From positions 1 through 46,836 of the forward strand of contig NZ_QNRY01000032.1 of NCBI RefSeq assembly GCF_003315515.1: DNA of 46,836 bases, read 5' to 3'. Positions 8,057 to 20,954 of this stretch are shown in pieces. Source of the stretch: Brenneria salicis ATCC 15712 = DSM 30166. Lineage in GTDB: Bacteria; Pseudomonadota; Gammaproteobacteria; Enterobacterales; Enterobacteriaceae. Below the pieces are notes generated by a model. That model was not told the DNA's origin. It saw only the letters and a program-made list of their open reading frames with translations, and ran no database searches. The position numbers and the translations under genes are program-made. How positions within the stretch are numbered: position 1 is the stretch's first letter; every line of letters begins with the position of its first letter.

Positions 8057-10833
8057 TCACGTGCAGAGACATGCTGAAAATGTAAATTCGCCGCTTCAAT
8101 GACGTTTTCTATTTCATCCAGCAGTTCCAGCCACTCCGGTTCCAACTCACTGGCGTCAACGCCTTGCCGTAATTGCTGTTCCAGATAGCAGCAAATGCTT
8201 TTCAGGCGCGGAACGCCGCTATAACTGCAACTGCCGTGTAGTTTATGAATTAAATCAACGATGTTGTCGTCAGGCTGATTATTTAACACGTCTTCAACTC
8301 TGCAACGCACTTCCGGCAGAAAATCCAGCAGCATCTGCAAAAGATCATGCGCCAACTGGGGTTTATTGGCGGCCTGACGCTGCGCCAGCGTCCAGTCCAG
8401 CGATAATTGGCTCTCATCATGTTCATCAAGCGGCGGCATCGTCTCTTCAAGATGCGAATACCGGATCAGTACATTTCTCAGCATCCGTTCGTCGATCGGC
8501 TTGGCCAGATAATCATCCATCCCCGCTTGCAGCAGATGTTCGCGGTCGTCATCCAGGGTGTGCGCGGTAACGGCGACGATCGGAGTTTCTATATGGTTGG
8601 GCAACTGGCGGATCAGTTCGCTGGTGCGGATACCGTCCATTTCCGGCATCTGAATATCCATGAGGATGATGTCGATTTTCTGGCGTTTAGCCTGCTCGAT
8701 GGCGTCGGCGCCGTTTTCGCAGAGAATAATTTGTTCGACCTGCTCTTCCAACAAGGCGCCGATCAATTTCAGGTTGGCCGGATTGTCATCCACCGCCATC
8801 ACGCTCAGCGGCAGCCGGAGAGTATGCGCCGTCTGGTCTTCAACCGGCAACGTATTTTCCGATAGCAGTGACGATTGGAACAGGGAACTGTCTTGCAGCA
8901 GCGGCAATAAACGCGTCGCCGAGATAGGTTTGCTCAGGCAGGCGTGAACGCCAAAGCGTTTGAGTTGCTCCGCGTCCATTTGCGCCAGGCTGGGCAGGGC
9001 CAGAATGACACAGGGCGCACGGCGGCAGACATCGCGCAACTTCGGCGTATAGTCCATCAGGTTGTTGCGGTAATGCACCGGAATGCCGAGCAACATAATA
9101 TCGAATGCCTCTTCGGGAAGCTGTTCCAGCGTCGGGCTGTAGCTGACCGTCAACGGCGTCTGACCAAGAATGTTCAGCGTGGCCTGCGCCGCCGACGGGT
9201 TACCTTCCACATAAGCCAGATGTTTGCCGTGCAATAGGCGGTAAACCGGCTTGGCTGGCGTCGCATGCGGGTCCAGCGGCAAACTGATATGGAACCAGAA
9301 AGCCGATCCCTGATTCATCTGGCTCTGGAAACTGATATCGCCGCCCATCTCTTTTACCAGCCGTTGGGTAATCACCAGACCAAGCCCCGTACCGCCATGA
9401 CGTCGGGAAATGCTGGTGTCGGCCTGACGGAAAGCCTGAAACAGCTGCGCCTGCTGTGTTTTGGCAATACCGATCCCGGTGTCGCGGATTTGAATTTCCA
9501 AATGGACTTCGTTGTGTTCCTGTCGGCGTTTCTCCACCCGGATATCAATGTTGCCCTGTTCGGTGAATTTAATGGCGTTGCCCAGCAGGTTGGTGATGAT
9601 TTGCTGAATGCGCAATGGATCGCCGATAAACTGTTCCGGGATATCGTTCTGAATATCCAGCGTCAGTTCCAGACCTTTTTCGTGAGCGGTATGCGCCAAC
9701 AGCACCACTACCTCATCGAGCGTGTCGTGCAGCGAAAACGGAATATGCTCCAGCGCCAGTTTGCCCGCTTCCAGTTTCGAGAAATCCAGCACATCGTTGA
9801 TGATGTTCAGCAGGTTGTTGGCGGAGCGTTCAATGGTGCGCAGATAATCGGTTTGCGTGCTGTTCAGCGGCGTTTTCAATGTCTGGCGGGTAAAGCCGAT
9901 CACCCCGTTCAGCGGTGTTCTGAGTTCATGCGACATGTTGGCCAGAAATTCGGATTTAATACGCGCCGCTTCCTGAGCGCGTTTTTTAGCGATATCCAGT
10001 TCCACATTCTGGATCTCCATCTGTTCCAGCGTCTCACGCAGATCAGATGTCGCCTGATCGATATTCTGCTGCATTTCCTCATGGTAGGCGGTCAATGACA
10101 TCGCCATGGAGTTGATGCCGTTTTTCAGCATATCGAGTTCGCCCAGCATATGGCCTTCCACCCGGCTGTCCAGTTGTCCGCGCCGGATACGATCGACTGT
10201 TTCAACCATATTGCGGATCGGTGTGGTTACGTCCCGCATCAGGTGGTAGGCAAACAGCACCGCAATCGCCAGACAAAGCAGCAGCAGAAGAACGGCAACG
10301 AAAATCTCCTGATATTGCTGGAGCTTGAGCGCCGTTATGTCCAGTTCGATGACGATATAGCCGAGTGGCTTAATCATATCGTGGAGGGGCGGTGTGATAT
10401 CCCCGGTAGTAATTTCACTATCGGCGATGATGGGCATGTGCAGGATCAGAAAATTGTCAGACGGATGTTGGTGCAGACCATGATAGAAGGGGACGTCATT
10501 TATCGACGACATCAATAAATTATTGTGACGAATGTTGGTGCTGGCCAGCAGTTGGTTTTTTTCATTAAACACGCTGATGGTTCGAATCGTGGCGGAATGA
10601 CTCCGGTGGATGGTATTAATCAGCGGCTGGATGGTTTTCTGTTGTTTCTGCGTAATGGCATAGGCGCTGGTGATGGCCAGCGGTTCAATGATGGTGGTGC
10701 CGATCTCGGCCAGTTGAGCCTGGAGTTGGTTATAGCGCTGTATGACGAAAAAGGCACTTAGCAGCAGCCCGATGATTAATGTCGGTGCCAGAATCATGAT
10801 TAACATACGCGCGCGCAGACTGTATTTGGTCAT
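8044..10833 (-). CDS. barA: hybrid sensor histidine kinase BarA
   Basis: BarA is the inner-membrane tripartite sensor kinase that phosphorylates UvrY (GacA family) and so controls the Csr small-RNA system. The 929 residues contain an N-terminal membrane segment, a periplasmic region, a second membrane segment near residues 165-190, HAMP, a histidine kinase with H302 ([11 protein letters not shown]), a HATPase, a receiver domain with D726 ([11 protein letters not shown]) and an HPt domain with H866 (HKLHGSC). H302 has exactly the E. coli number. The start at 10833 ([10 protein letters not shown]) was chosen by homology over an ORF 28 codons longer. It is divergent from rlmD and convergent with garK. 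Confidence 0.96.
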   Translation of the reverse strand: MTKYSLRARMLIMILAPTLIIGLLLSAFFVIQRYNQLQAQLAEIGTTIIEPLAITSAYAITQKQQKTIQPLINTIHRSHSATIRTISVFNEKNQLLASTNIRHNNLLMSSINDVPFYHGLHQHPSDNFLILHMPIIADSEITTGDITPPLHDMIKPLGYIVIELDITALKLQQYQEIFVAVLLLLLCLAIAVLFAYHLMRDVTTPIRNMVETVDRIRRGQLDSRVEGHMLGELDMLKNGINSMAMSLTAYHEEMQQNIDQATSDLRETLEQMEIQNVELDIAKKRAQEAARIKSEFLANMSHELRTPLNGVIGFTRQTLKTPLNSTQTDYLRTIERSANNLLNIINDVLDFSKLEAGKLALEHIPFSLHDTLDEVVVLLAHTAHEKGLELTLDIQNDIPEQFIGDPLRIQQIITNLLGNAIKFTEQGNIDIRVEKRRQEHNEVHLEIQIRDTGIGIAKTQQAQLFQAFRQADTSISRRHGGTGLGLVITQRLVKEMGGDISFQSQMNQGSAFWFHISLPLDPHATPAKPVYRLLHGKHLAYVEGNPSAAQATLNILGQTPLTVSYSPTLEQLPEEAFDIMLLGIPVHYRNNLMDYTPKLRDVCRRAPCVILALPSLAQMDAEQLKRFGVHACLSKPISATRLLPLLQDSSLFQSSLLSENTLPVEDQTAHTLRLPLSVMAVDDNPANLKLIGALLEEQVEQIILCENGADAIEQAKRQKIDIILMDIQMPEMDGIRTSELIRQLPNHIETPIVAVTAHTLDDDREHLLQAGMDDYLAKPIDERMLRNVLIRYSHLEETMPPLDEHDESQLSLDWTLAQRQAANKPQLAHDLLQMLLDFLPEVRCRVEDVLNNQPDDNIVDLIHKLHGSCSYSGVPRLKSICCYLEQQLRQGVDASELEPEWLELLDEIENVIEAANLHFQHVSAREQAL

Positions 10834-10967
10834 GAGGTTCCAATGTGGGAGAATTAAGCCCGGCTTACCCGTTATTTTGCAAATTGCAGATGTATCGCGC
10901 CTGCAACTTGCAATCAATCGGGTATATAAAGTGTAAAATTATGGTACTGAAAAAACGATTGTAAACT

Positions 10968-12329
10968 ATGGCGCAATTCTACTCTCCAAACCGGCGCGTG
11001 ACGACCCGGCAAATGCTTACCGTGACGGTGGACTCCCTCGACCCTTTTGGGCAAGGGGTGGCGCGGCATCAGGGCAAAACTATTTTTGTGACGGGTGTCT
11101 TGCCGGGAGAGCGGGCGGAAATCCAGCTAACCGAAGAAAAGCGCCAGTTCGCTCATGCTAAACTGATACGCCTTCTGTCGCCCAGCGCTGAACGCGTTCA
11201 ACCGCGTTGTCCGCATTTCACTACCTGTGGCGGTTGTCAGCAACAACATGCCGATATCGCATTGCAACAGCGCAGTAAAGCGTCGGCGTTGCGGCGCATG
11301 ATGTCCCATGACATGGATGAGGCTTCACTGCCGGTGACGACGATCGCCGGCCCCGCTTATGCCTACCGGCGGCGAACCCGGCTTGCGTTATACTATTTTC
11401 AAGGAAAACAGTATCAAGGCAAGCAGTCTCAGGGAAAACAGCAACGGCTGATTATGGGGTATCGGCAGTCTGGTTCTCACGAACTGGTGGACATCAACGT
11501 CTGTCCGATCTTACGCCAGGAACTGGAAAGCCTGTTGCTGCCGCTGCGTGACTGTCTGGGCCGCCTGCAAGCGGCTAAGCGATTGGGGCATGTCGAACTG
11601 GTTCTGGCGGATAACGGGCCGCTGGTGGTGTTGCGCCACCTTGATCCGTTGAGTCACGCCGACATGCAGGCGCTGCGTGATTTCGCGCAGCGACAGGCTG
11701 TGGCGGTTTATCTGGCGCCCGATGCGCAATCGCTGGTGTGTCTGGCCGGAGAACCCCCGGTGTATCAGATTGCCGGCATGGAACTGACCTTCAGCCCGCG
11801 GGATTTTATTCAGGTCAATGATGCGGTGAACCAGCAGATGGTCGCGCAAGCGCTGGCCTGGCTGGATGTACGGCCACAGGATAGAATATTGGACTTATTC
11901 TGCGGCATGGGCAATTTCACGCTCCCGCTGGCTCAGCGGGCGGCCTGCGTCGTAGGCGTGGAAGGCGTGATGGCGCTGGTGGAGAAGGGACGCGAGAACG
12001 CCTGCCGCAACGCGTTGGGCAATGTCACATTTTTTCACCAAAATCTTGACGATGATGTCACTCAGCAACCCTGGGCAGCCCAGGGTTTTGATAAAATATT
12101 ACTTGATCCGGCACGCGCCGGCGCCGCAGGCGTCATGACGCAAATTGTCAGGCTTGCGCCGCAACGTGTGGTTTACGTTTCCTGTAACCCCACGACGCTG
12201 GCGCGTGACAGTAAAATATTGCTCGCCGCCGGTTATCGGCTGGCGAATGTCGCGATGCTGGATATGTTTCCACATACCGGACACCTTGAGTCGATGGCAC
12301 TGTTTTTGCACGGTTCTGGCAGTCGGTAA
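10968..12329 (+). CDS. rlmD: 23S rRNA (uracil-1939-C5)-methyltransferase
   Basis: An SAM-dependent RNA methyltransferase forming m5U1939 in 23S rRNA. It has a TRAM domain, an iron-sulfur site with C81, C87 and C90 ([10 protein letters not shown]), the SAM-binding segment [14 protein letters not shown], and the catalytic Cys in [13 protein letters not shown]. At 453 residues it is about 20 longer than E. coli RlmD. Part of the excess is three QGKQ(Y/S/Q) repeats near residues 145-159. Only 14 bp separate it from relA, as in E. coli. Confidence 0.96.
   Translation: MAQFYSPNRRVTTRQMLTVTVDSLDPFGQGVARHQGKTIFVTGVLPGERAEIQLTEEKRQFAHAKLIRLLSPSAERVQPRCPHFTTCGGCQQQHADIALQQRSKASALRRMMSHDMDEASLPVTTIAGPAYAYRRRTRLALYYFQGKQYQGKQSQGKQQRLIMGYRQSGSHELVDINVCPILRQELESLLLPLRDCLGRLQAAKRLGHVELVLADNGPLVVLRHLDPLSHADMQALRDFAQRQAVAVYLAPDAQSLVCLAGEPPVYQIAGMELTFSPRDFIQVNDAVNQQMVAQALAWLDVRPQDRILDLFCGMGNFTLPLAQRAACVVGVEGVMALVEKGRENACRNALGNVTFFHQNLDDDVTQQPWAAQGFDKILLDPARAGAAGVMTQIVRLAPQRVVYVSCNPTTLARDSKILLAAGYRLANVAMLDMFPHTGHLESMALFLHGSGSR
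11400..11444 (+). repeat. 15-bp tandem repeat inside rlmD
   Basis: Three degenerate 15-bp units (11400-11414, 11415-11429, 11430-11444) encode [10 protein letters not shown] and QGKQQ. E. coli RlmD has a short loop here (LPKTQQ). Divergence between the units suggests an older expansion than the one in garK. Confidence 0.8.
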
Positions 12330-12343
12330 AGTAGGGAGAAATT

Positions 12344-14575
12344 ATGGTTGCGGTAAGAAGTGCGCATTTGAACACGGCTGGTGAATTCGTACCTGACGCC
12401 TGGATTGCTTCGCTGGGTATTGCCAGTCAACAGTCATGTGAACGTTTAGCCGAAACCTGGCGCTACTGTGAACAGCACACGCAAGATCATCCCGATGCTT
12501 TGCTGTTGCTATGGCGCGGTATCGAAATGGTGGAAATTCTTTCCACGCTGAGTATGGACAATGACAGCATGCGTGCTGCCATGTTGTTCCCCCTGGCCGA
12601 TGCCAATGTGGTGGATGAAGCCACGCTACAGGAAAGATTTGGTAAAAATATCGTAGAACTGGTGCACGGTGTGCGCGATATGGATGCAATCCGCCAACTG
12701 AAGGCGACGCAGCATGATTCGGTTGCTTCTGAACAGGTGGATAACATTCGTCGGATGTTGCTGGCGATGGTGGAGGATTTCCGCTGTGTGGTCATTAAGC
12801 TGGCTGAACGAATCGCACACCTGCGTGAACTGAAGGATGCGCCCGAAGAAGAACGGGTGCTGGCGGCTAAAGAGTGCACCAATATCTATGCGCCGTTGGC
12901 CAACCGGCTGGGGATTGGTCAACTTAAGTGGGAACTGGAGGATTTCTGTTTCCGCTATCTGCATCCCGATGAGTACAAACGTATCGCCACGTTGCTGCAC
13001 GAACGCCGTATCGATCGCGAGCAGTACATTGATGATTTCGTTAAAACGCTGCGCAATGCGATGAAAGAAGAAGGCGTACAGGCGGAAATCTATGGCCGTC
13101 CGAAGCACATCTACAGCATCTGGCGCAAGATGCAGAAAAAATCCCTGTCGTTCGACGAACTGTTCGATGTGCGCGCGGTGCGCATCGTGGTGGAACGCTT
13201 GCAGGATTGCTACGGTGCGTTGGGCATTGTGCATACCCATTACCGTCATCTGCCGGATGAGTTTGACGACTATGTCGCCAACCCGAAACCGAACGGTTAT
13301 CAGTCCATTCATACCGTGGTGTTGGGGCCGGGCGGAAAAACGCTGGAGATCCAGATCCGTACCCGGCAAATGCATGAAGACGCCGAACTGGGGGTCGCCG
13401 CTCACTGGAAATACAAAGAAGGCACGGTGGTCGGCGGACGCTCCGGCTACGAAGGCCGTATCGCCTGGCTGCGCAAGCTGATTGCGTGGCAGGAAGAGAT
13501 GGCGGATTCCGATGAAGTGCTGGATGAAGTCCGTAGTCAGGTGTTTGACGATCGTGTGTATGTGTTCACGCCAAAAGGCGATGTCGTGGATCTGCCCGCC
13601 GGATCAACGCCGCTGGATTTCGCCTACCATATTCACAGCGATATCGGCCATCGCTGCATCGGCGCGAAAATCGGCGGGCGCATCGTACCCTTTACCTATC
13701 AGTTGCAGATGGGCGATCAGATCGAAGTGATCACGCAGAAGCAGCCGAATCCAAGCCGCGACTGGTTGAATCCGAACCTGGGATATATCACCACCAGCCG
13801 TGGGCGCTCGAAAATTCATAACTGGTTCCGCAAGCAGGATCGCGATAAGAACATACTGGCTGGCCGGCAGATCCTGGACAGTGAGCTTGAGCATCTGGGA
13901 ATTAGCCTTAAGGCGGCGGAAAAGCTGTTGTTGCCGCGTTATAACGTGAACTCGCTGGATGATCTGTTGGCGGGGATTGGCGGCGGCGACGTGCGCCTCA
14001 ACCAACTGATTAACTTCCTGCAATCGCAGCTTAACCAGCCCAGCGCCGAAGAGCAGGATCGCGAAGCGTTGCGCCAACTGACGCAAAAATCCCAGCAGCC
14101 GACGACACGCAGTAAAGACAATGGCCGCGTGGTGGTTGAGGGCGTAGGCAATCTGATGCATCACATTGCCCGCTGCTGTCAGCCGATACCGGGTGACGAG
14201 ATTGTCGGATTCATTACCCGCGGGCGGGGAATTTCCATTCACCGCGCTGACTGCGAACAACTGGATGATCTGCGCGGCAACGCGCCGGAGCGTATTGTGG
14301 ATGCGGTGTGGGGCGAAAGCTACTCAAGCGGCTATTCGCTGGTGGTGAGGGTGATAGCCAATGATCGCAGCGGCCTGCTGCGTGATATCACCACCATTCT
14401 GGCGAATGAGAAAGTCAATGTGCTGGGCGTGGCAAGCCGCAGCGATACTAAACAGCAACTGGCGACCATCGACATGGATATCGAGATCTACAACTTGCAG
14501 GTGCTGGGCCGGGTATTAGCCAAACTCAACCAACTGCTGGACGTGATTGATGCCCGCCGCCAGCAAGGAGGATGA
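12344..14575 (+). CDS. relA: GTP pyrophosphokinase (ppGpp synthetase I)
   Basis: Ribosome-associated (p)ppGpp synthetase of the stringent response, 743 residues against 744 in E. coli. The N-terminal pseudo-hydrolase domain lacks the His-Asp pair (LLFPLADANVV). The synthetase domain has RPKHIYSIWRKM, FDELFDVRAVR and NPKPNGYQSIHT. TGS (VYVFTPKGDVVDLP), a conserved-cysteine segment (HHIARCCQPIPGDE) and a C-terminal ACT domain follow. AGGGAG lies upstream of the ATG. In E. coli mazEF separates relA from mazG; here relA ends directly before mazG. Confidence 0.98.
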   Translation: MVAVRSAHLNTAGEFVPDAWIASLGIASQQSCERLAETWRYCEQHTQDHPDALLLLWRGIEMVEILSTLSMDNDSMRAAMLFPLADANVVDEATLQERFGKNIVELVHGVRDMDAIRQLKATQHDSVASEQVDNIRRMLLAMVEDFRCVVIKLAERIAHLRELKDAPEEERVLAAKECTNIYAPLANRLGIGQLKWELEDFCFRYLHPDEYKRIATLLHERRIDREQYIDDFVKTLRNAMKEEGVQAEIYGRPKHIYSIWRKMQKKSLSFDELFDVRAVRIVVERLQDCYGALGIVHTHYRHLPDEFDDYVANPKPNGYQSIHTVVLGPGGKTLEIQIRTRQMHEDAELGVAAHWKYKEGTVVGGRSGYEGRIAWLRKLIAWQEEMADSDEVLDEVRSQVFDDRVYVFTPKGDVVDLPAGSTPLDFAYHIHSDIGHRCIGAKIGGRIVPFTYQLQMGDQIEVITQKQPNPSRDWLNPNLGYITTSRGRSKIHNWFRKQDRDKNILAGRQILDSELEHLGISLKAAEKLLLPRYNVNSLDDLLAGIGGGDVRLNQLINFLQSQLNQPSAEEQDREALRQLTQKSQQPTTRSKDNGRVVVEGVGNLMHHIARCCQPIPGDEIVGFITRGRGISIHRADCEQLDDLRGNAPERIVDAVWGESYSSGYSLVVRVIANDRSGLLRDITTILANEKVNVLGVASRSDTKQQLATIDMDIEIYNLQVLGRVLAKLNQLLDVIDARRQQGG

Positions 14576-14587
14576 GTGGAGAAGACG

Positions 14588-15385
14588 ATGACGGTATCTG
14601 CTATTGAACGCCTGCTTTCCATTATGAAAACCCTGCGAGATCCTGAGCAGGGTTGTCCGTGGGATCGCAAACAGACCTTTGACACCATCACACCTTACAC
14701 GCTGGAAGAAACTTACGAAGTGCTGGATGCCATCAGCCGTAAAGATTTTGATGATCTGCGTGGTGAACTGGGCGATCTGCTTTTTCAGGTGGTGTTTTAC
14801 GCGCAGATGGCGCAGGAACAAGGATTGTTCGATTTTTCCGATGTTTGCGATGCCATCAGCGACAAACTGGAACGTCGCCATCCGCATATTTTCGCCGATG
14901 CCGTTCTCGCTGACAGCGAGGCGGTGCTGGCGAATTGGGAGCAGACCAAAGCGCAAGAGCGTGCGGAAAAAGATCGTCATTCCCCGTTGGACGATATTCC
15001 CGATGCTTTACCCGCCTTGATGAAAGCACAAAAAATTCAGCAGCGTTGTGCGTCAGTGGGGTTCGATTGGAACAGTCTGGGGCCGGTGGTCGACAAAGTG
15101 TATGAAGAGATCGAAGAAGTCATGCATGAAGCGCGGCAAGCCGTTGTCGATGAAGAGAAACTGGGTGAAGAGATTGGCGATTTATTGTTCGCTACAGTCA
15201 ATCTTTCTCGTCATCTGGGGCATAAGGCCGAGCGCGCATTGCAGGCGGCTAACCGCAAATTCATCCGGCGCTTTCGTCAGGTAGAACAGATAGTTAACGC
15301 ATCCGGCAAAACACTGGAACAGGCGTCGCTGGAAGAAATGGAAGCCGCGTGGCAAAAAGTAAAAGTGCAGGAAAATACGCATTGA
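14588..15385 (+). CDS. mazG: nucleoside triphosphate pyrophosphohydrolase
   Basis: MazG hydrolyses (d)NTPs to monophosphate and pyrophosphate and is linked to lowering ppGpp. The 265 residues hold two MazG domains; the first shows GCPWD, LEETYEVLDAI and GELGDLLFQVVFYAQ, the second EEIEEVMHEA and EEIGDLLFATVNL. The ATG at 14588 matches the E. coli N-terminus and has GGAG six bases upstream. A GTG at 14576, after AAGGAGG, is an alternative adding four residues. The gene is translationally close to relA. Confidence 0.94.
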   Translation: MTVSAIERLLSIMKTLRDPEQGCPWDRKQTFDTITPYTLEETYEVLDAISRKDFDDLRGELGDLLFQVVFYAQMAQEQGLFDFSDVCDAISDKLERRHPHIFADAVLADSEAVLANWEQTKAQERAEKDRHSPLDDIPDALPALMKAQKIQQRCASVGFDWNSLGPVVDKVYEEIEEVMHEARQAVVDEEKLGEEIGDLLFATVNLSRHLGHKAERALQAANRKFIRRFRQVEQIVNASGKTLEQASLEEMEAAWQKVKVQENTH

Positions 15386-15467
15386 TCGGGTTTTTTTCGT
15401 AAAAGTGATATTTTTTCATTCTTTCTTTGATAGTCGAATGATTTTTAATAAGTTATCCAACTTTAAC

Positions 15468-15489
15468 TTGCGGGGTTGCCCCCCCGCAA
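15468..15489 (+). terminator. hairpin after mazG
   Basis: TTGCGGGG (15468-15475) pairs with CCCCGCAA (15482-15489) around a 6-base loop. No T-tract follows, so it may be a Rho-assisted end or an mRNA-stabilising structure. It lies upstream of the pyrG promoter and so separates the two units. Confidence 0.45.
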
Positions 15490-15528
15490 CCTGAGGGTTG
15501 GGATCGCCACGATGAGTAAAACGAACAT

Positions 15529-15557
15529 TTGTGGCGTTCAACAGGTTCCGGTATACT
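15529..15557 (+). promoter_or_regulatory. sigma-70 promoter for pyrG
   Basis: TTGTGG at 15529-15534 and TATACT at 15552-15557 are separated by 17 bp, close to consensus in both boxes. The pyrG start lies 54 bp beyond the -10 box. Confidence 0.65.
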
Positions 15558-15596
15558 ACTTTCCCGTCTTGGTTCTTCCATCGTCCTTAAACCTAA

Positions 15597-17249
<1,653 letters not shown>

Positions 17250-17261
17250 GGATTTTGTCAG

Positions 17262-17289
17262 CAACGCGCGATCTCAGGATGGCGCGTTG
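17262..17289 (+). other. inverted repeat between pyrG and eno
   Basis: CAACGCGC (17262-17269) and GCGCGTTG (17282-17289) can form an 8-bp stem with a 12-base loop. No T-run follows directly, so read-through into eno is expected. It may mark an mRNA processing or stability site in the 82-bp gap. Confidence 0.4.
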
Positions 17290-17298
17290 TTCGTCTGA

Positions 17299-18627
<1,329 letters not shown>

Positions 18628-18685
18628 TCGCGGCATGTTGCGTGAGTCAGAACTGACTTACGCATAGCACGACTGACCAACGAAT

Positions 18686-18717
18686 CCAGAAGCGTTAGCT
18701 CGCTTCTGGATTTTTTT
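18686..18717 (+). terminator. Rho-independent terminator of eno
   Basis: CCAGAAGCG (18686-18694) pairs with CGCTTCTGG (18701-18709) around a 6-base loop and is followed by a run of seven T at 18711-18717. The gene beyond lies on the opposite strand. Confidence 0.92.
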
Positions 18718-18737
18718 ACGCTCCGCGCAATGTACGG

Positions 18738-19703
18738 TTAGTGGGCTAACCCATTCAGACTGTAATTGGCCGGAACCCAGCGATAGCCGTCATTGCCGGG
18801 TAAGGCTTTGATATGGCCGATGCCGGGGAAGGAAATGTGTACGCTGGCTACCCAGAATCCCTGGCTGGCCGCATCAGCAAGCAGTTTGGCGCGCGCACTG
18901 GCGGCGGCATCCATATCGGAGTCAAAGCCGATGGTGGTGGCGGGAAGCGGCATTTGCACCGCTTCGGCGTGGATGGTGTCGCCCCACATCAGCATCTTCT
19001 TACCGTCGCTTTCCGCCCGATACGCGGTGTGTCCCGGCGTATGGCCGAGAGCGGGCTGCGCGATAATGCCGGGATAAATGGTTTCTTCACCGGAAAAAGT
19101 CTTCAGCTTGTTGGCGGCGATAATTGGCCGGAAGATTTCCTGTGCGCGCTGAAAATAGGGTTTGCGTTCCTCCGGGGCCTGTTTCAGATTTTCTTCGCTG
19201 AGCCAGTAATCGGTTTCCCGCTTATTGACATAAACGGTGGCGTTTGGATAAGCCAGTTTGCCTTCGTTAAGCAGACCGCCAATGTGGTCGCCGTGCAGAT
19301 GGGTCACCAATACCGTATCCACCTGTTCCGGTTTATAGCCCGCTGCTTGCAGATTACTCAGGATTTTCCCGACGGCAGGATTGGCTTGTTTACCGTTGCC
19401 GGTATCGACCAGGATCAGGTTTTTGCCGGTATTGATCAGATAGGTATTGATCGAAGTTTCCACCGGCGAGGTCAATGATTTTTCCGCCAGCAGTTCGGTT
19501 ATTTTTTCCGGCTCGATACGGGCCAGCAATTTATCCATCGGCAGGGCGTTGGTGCCATCGGATAAGGCGGTGATTTCAAACTGGCCCAGCATCATCCGGT
19601 AATAGCCTGGTTGGGTTTTTACCTGCGCCACGCTTTGCGCCTGCGTGAATGCCGGAGAGCAGGCGAGCGCCAGTAATAATGTTAACGGCTGCAATAACTT
19701 CAT
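18738..19703 (-). CDS. secreted metallo-beta-lactamase-fold hydrolase
   Basis: A 321-residue protein with an N-terminal signal peptide (MKLLQPLTLLLALACSPAFTQA), so probably periplasmic or exported. The zinc motif HLHGDH is at H135-H140, with further metal-site segments in LGHTPGHT and LMWGDT. It belongs to the broad MBL-fold family that includes lactonases and methyl-parathion-hydrolase-like enzymes. The substrate cannot be told; a beta-lactamase role is not implied. AAGGAAAG precedes the ATG. It stands alone, convergent with eno and divergent from queE. It has no counterpart next to eno in E. coli, so it is an accessory gene. Confidence 0.85.
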   Translation of the reverse strand: MKLLQPLTLLLALACSPAFTQAQSVAQVKTQPGYYRMMLGQFEITALSDGTNALPMDKLLARIEPEKITELLAEKSLTSPVETSINTYLINTGKNLILVDTGNGKQANPAVGKILSNLQAAGYKPEQVDTVLVTHLHGDHIGGLLNEGKLAYPNATVYVNKRETDYWLSEENLKQAPEERKPYFQRAQEIFRPIIAANKLKTFSGEETIYPGIIAQPALGHTPGHTAYRAESDGKKMLMWGDTIHAEAVQMPLPATTIGFDSDMDAAASARAKLLADAASQGFWVASVHISFPGIGHIKALPGNDGYRWVPANYSLNGLAH

Positions 19704-19883
19704 ATATTTCTTTCCTTGTTGATAAGGCAGGTGAAAAAGATCTGCAGATTGATTATTGACTGCGTTGCGCCATTACTCAAATGAAATACCTCAGGCACGC
19801 CCGGTTTGGCGAGTTGACCTGCGATCTGCGATAATGGTTTTTTGAGCAGGCGTGATAGTAGAAAAACAGGATAGTAGGCAAAC
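19704..19883. promoter_or_regulatory. divergent intergenic region, MBL hydrolase and queE
   Basis: This 180-bp gap must carry start signals for both divergent genes. I see no strongly consensus promoter and no palindrome worth naming. An ORF through it on the minus strand does not look like a real protein. Confidence 0.3.
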
Positions 19884-20555
19884 ATGCAGTACCCGATTAA
19901 TGAGGTGTTCCAGACGTTGCAGGGCGAAGGCTATTTTACCGGCGTACCGGCGGTATTCGTACGGTTGCAGGGTTGTCCGGTAGGCTGTAGCTGGTGCGAT
20001 ACCAAACACACCTGGGACAAACTGGCCGATCGGGAAACCTCGCTGGACGAGATTATCGTCAAGACACAGGAAAGCGAGGCCTGGGGCGCCGCCAGCGCCG
20101 AGGATATTCTGGCGTTGATGACGCGTGCTGGCTATACCGCCCGTCATATCGTCATTACCGGGGGCGAACCCTGTATTCATGATCTGGCGCCGCTGACGTT
20201 ATTGCTGGAAAAGCATGGTTTCAGTTGTCAGATCGAAACCAGCGGGACGCATGAAGTGCGTTGCTCCGCCAAAACCTGGGTAACGGTATCGCCCAAGGTG
20301 AATATGCGCGGCGGGATGAAGGTACTCGATCAGGCGTTGCAGCGGGCGGATGAAATCAAGCATCCGGTTGGTCGGGCGCGTGACATTGTGGCACTGGATG
20401 AATTGCTGGCGCGTCTGCATGACGACAAACCGCGGATTGTGGCATTACAGCCGATTAGCCAGAAAGACGAGGCGACCAGATTGTGTATTGAAACCTGCAT
20501 CGCCCGCAACTGGCGGCTTTCCATGCAGACGCATAAATATCTGAACATTGCCTGA
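19884..20555 (+). CDS. queE: 7-carboxy-7-deazaguanine synthase
   Basis: A radical-SAM enzyme converting 6-carboxytetrahydropterin to 7-carboxy-7-deazaguanine in queuosine synthesis. The 223 residues match the E. coli length. The cluster-binding motif here is C31-x3-C35-x2-C38 (CPVGCSWC). ITGGEPCIHD and IETSGTHEV are further family segments. The gene acts directly after queD, which is encoded convergently just downstream. Confidence 0.96.
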   Translation: MQYPINEVFQTLQGEGYFTGVPAVFVRLQGCPVGCSWCDTKHTWDKLADRETSLDEIIVKTQESEAWGAASAEDILALMTRAGYTARHIVITGGEPCIHDLAPLTLLLEKHGFSCQIETSGTHEVRCSAKTWVTVSPKVNMRGGMKVLDQALQRADEIKHPVGRARDIVALDELLARLHDDKPRIVALQPISQKDEATRLCIETCIARNWRLSMQTHKYLNIA

Positions 20556-20560
20556 GAGCT

Positions 20561-20582
20561 GCGTGGGGCGCGGGCCTCACGC
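20561..20582. terminator. hairpin between convergent queE and queD
   Basis: GCGTGGGG (20561-20568) and CCTCACGC (20575-20582) form an 8-bp stem with one G-T pair and a 6-base loop. There is no T-tract. It sits where both convergent transcripts should end. Confidence 0.4.
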
Positions 20583-20591
20583 CGAATTCAC

Positions 20592-20954
20592 TCATTCTCC
20601 GCGGTAAACGCAACCTGCGGTGCAGGTTTCCTTCACCGTCACCGCGCTTAATAGCGGCAACGCGGATTTCAGTTGTTGCCAGATCCAGTGCGCCAGCACT
20701 TCGCTGGTGGGGTTCTCCAGGCCGGTGATATCATTCAGATAATGATGATCCAGCTTTTCCCATGTCGGTTTAAACGCGGCTTTTAATTCAGCAAAATCCA
20801 TTACCCAGCCGGTATGCGGATCGATCTCGCCGGTAATTTCCAGCCGAACCATAAAGGAATGTCCGTGCAGACGTCCGCACTTATGTCCGTCCGGCACATG
20901 AGGCAGGCGGTGAGCGGCTTCAAACTGAAAATCTTTAAATAGCGTGGTGACCAT
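20592..20954 (-). CDS. queD: 6-carboxy-5,6,7,8-tetrahydropterin synthase
   Basis: It makes 6-carboxytetrahydropterin from dihydroneopterin triphosphate, the step before QueE. The 120-residue protein has the zinc histidines in FEAAHRLP and GRLHGHS, the catalytic-cysteine segment [17 protein letters not shown] and the C-terminal VKETCTAG. The start MVTTLFKDF agrees with E. coli QueD. Confidence 0.96.
   Translation of the reverse strand: MVTTLFKDFQFEAAHRLPHVPDGHKCGRLHGHSFMVRLEITGEIDPHTGWVMDFAELKAAFKPTWEKLDHHYLNDITGLENPTSEVLAHWIWQQLKSALPLLSAVTVKETCTAGCVYRGE

Noticed and set aside
9265-10098. 277-residue plus-strand ORF opposite barA
   Set aside because: Antisense shadow of the conserved BarA kinase core; no recognisable domain.
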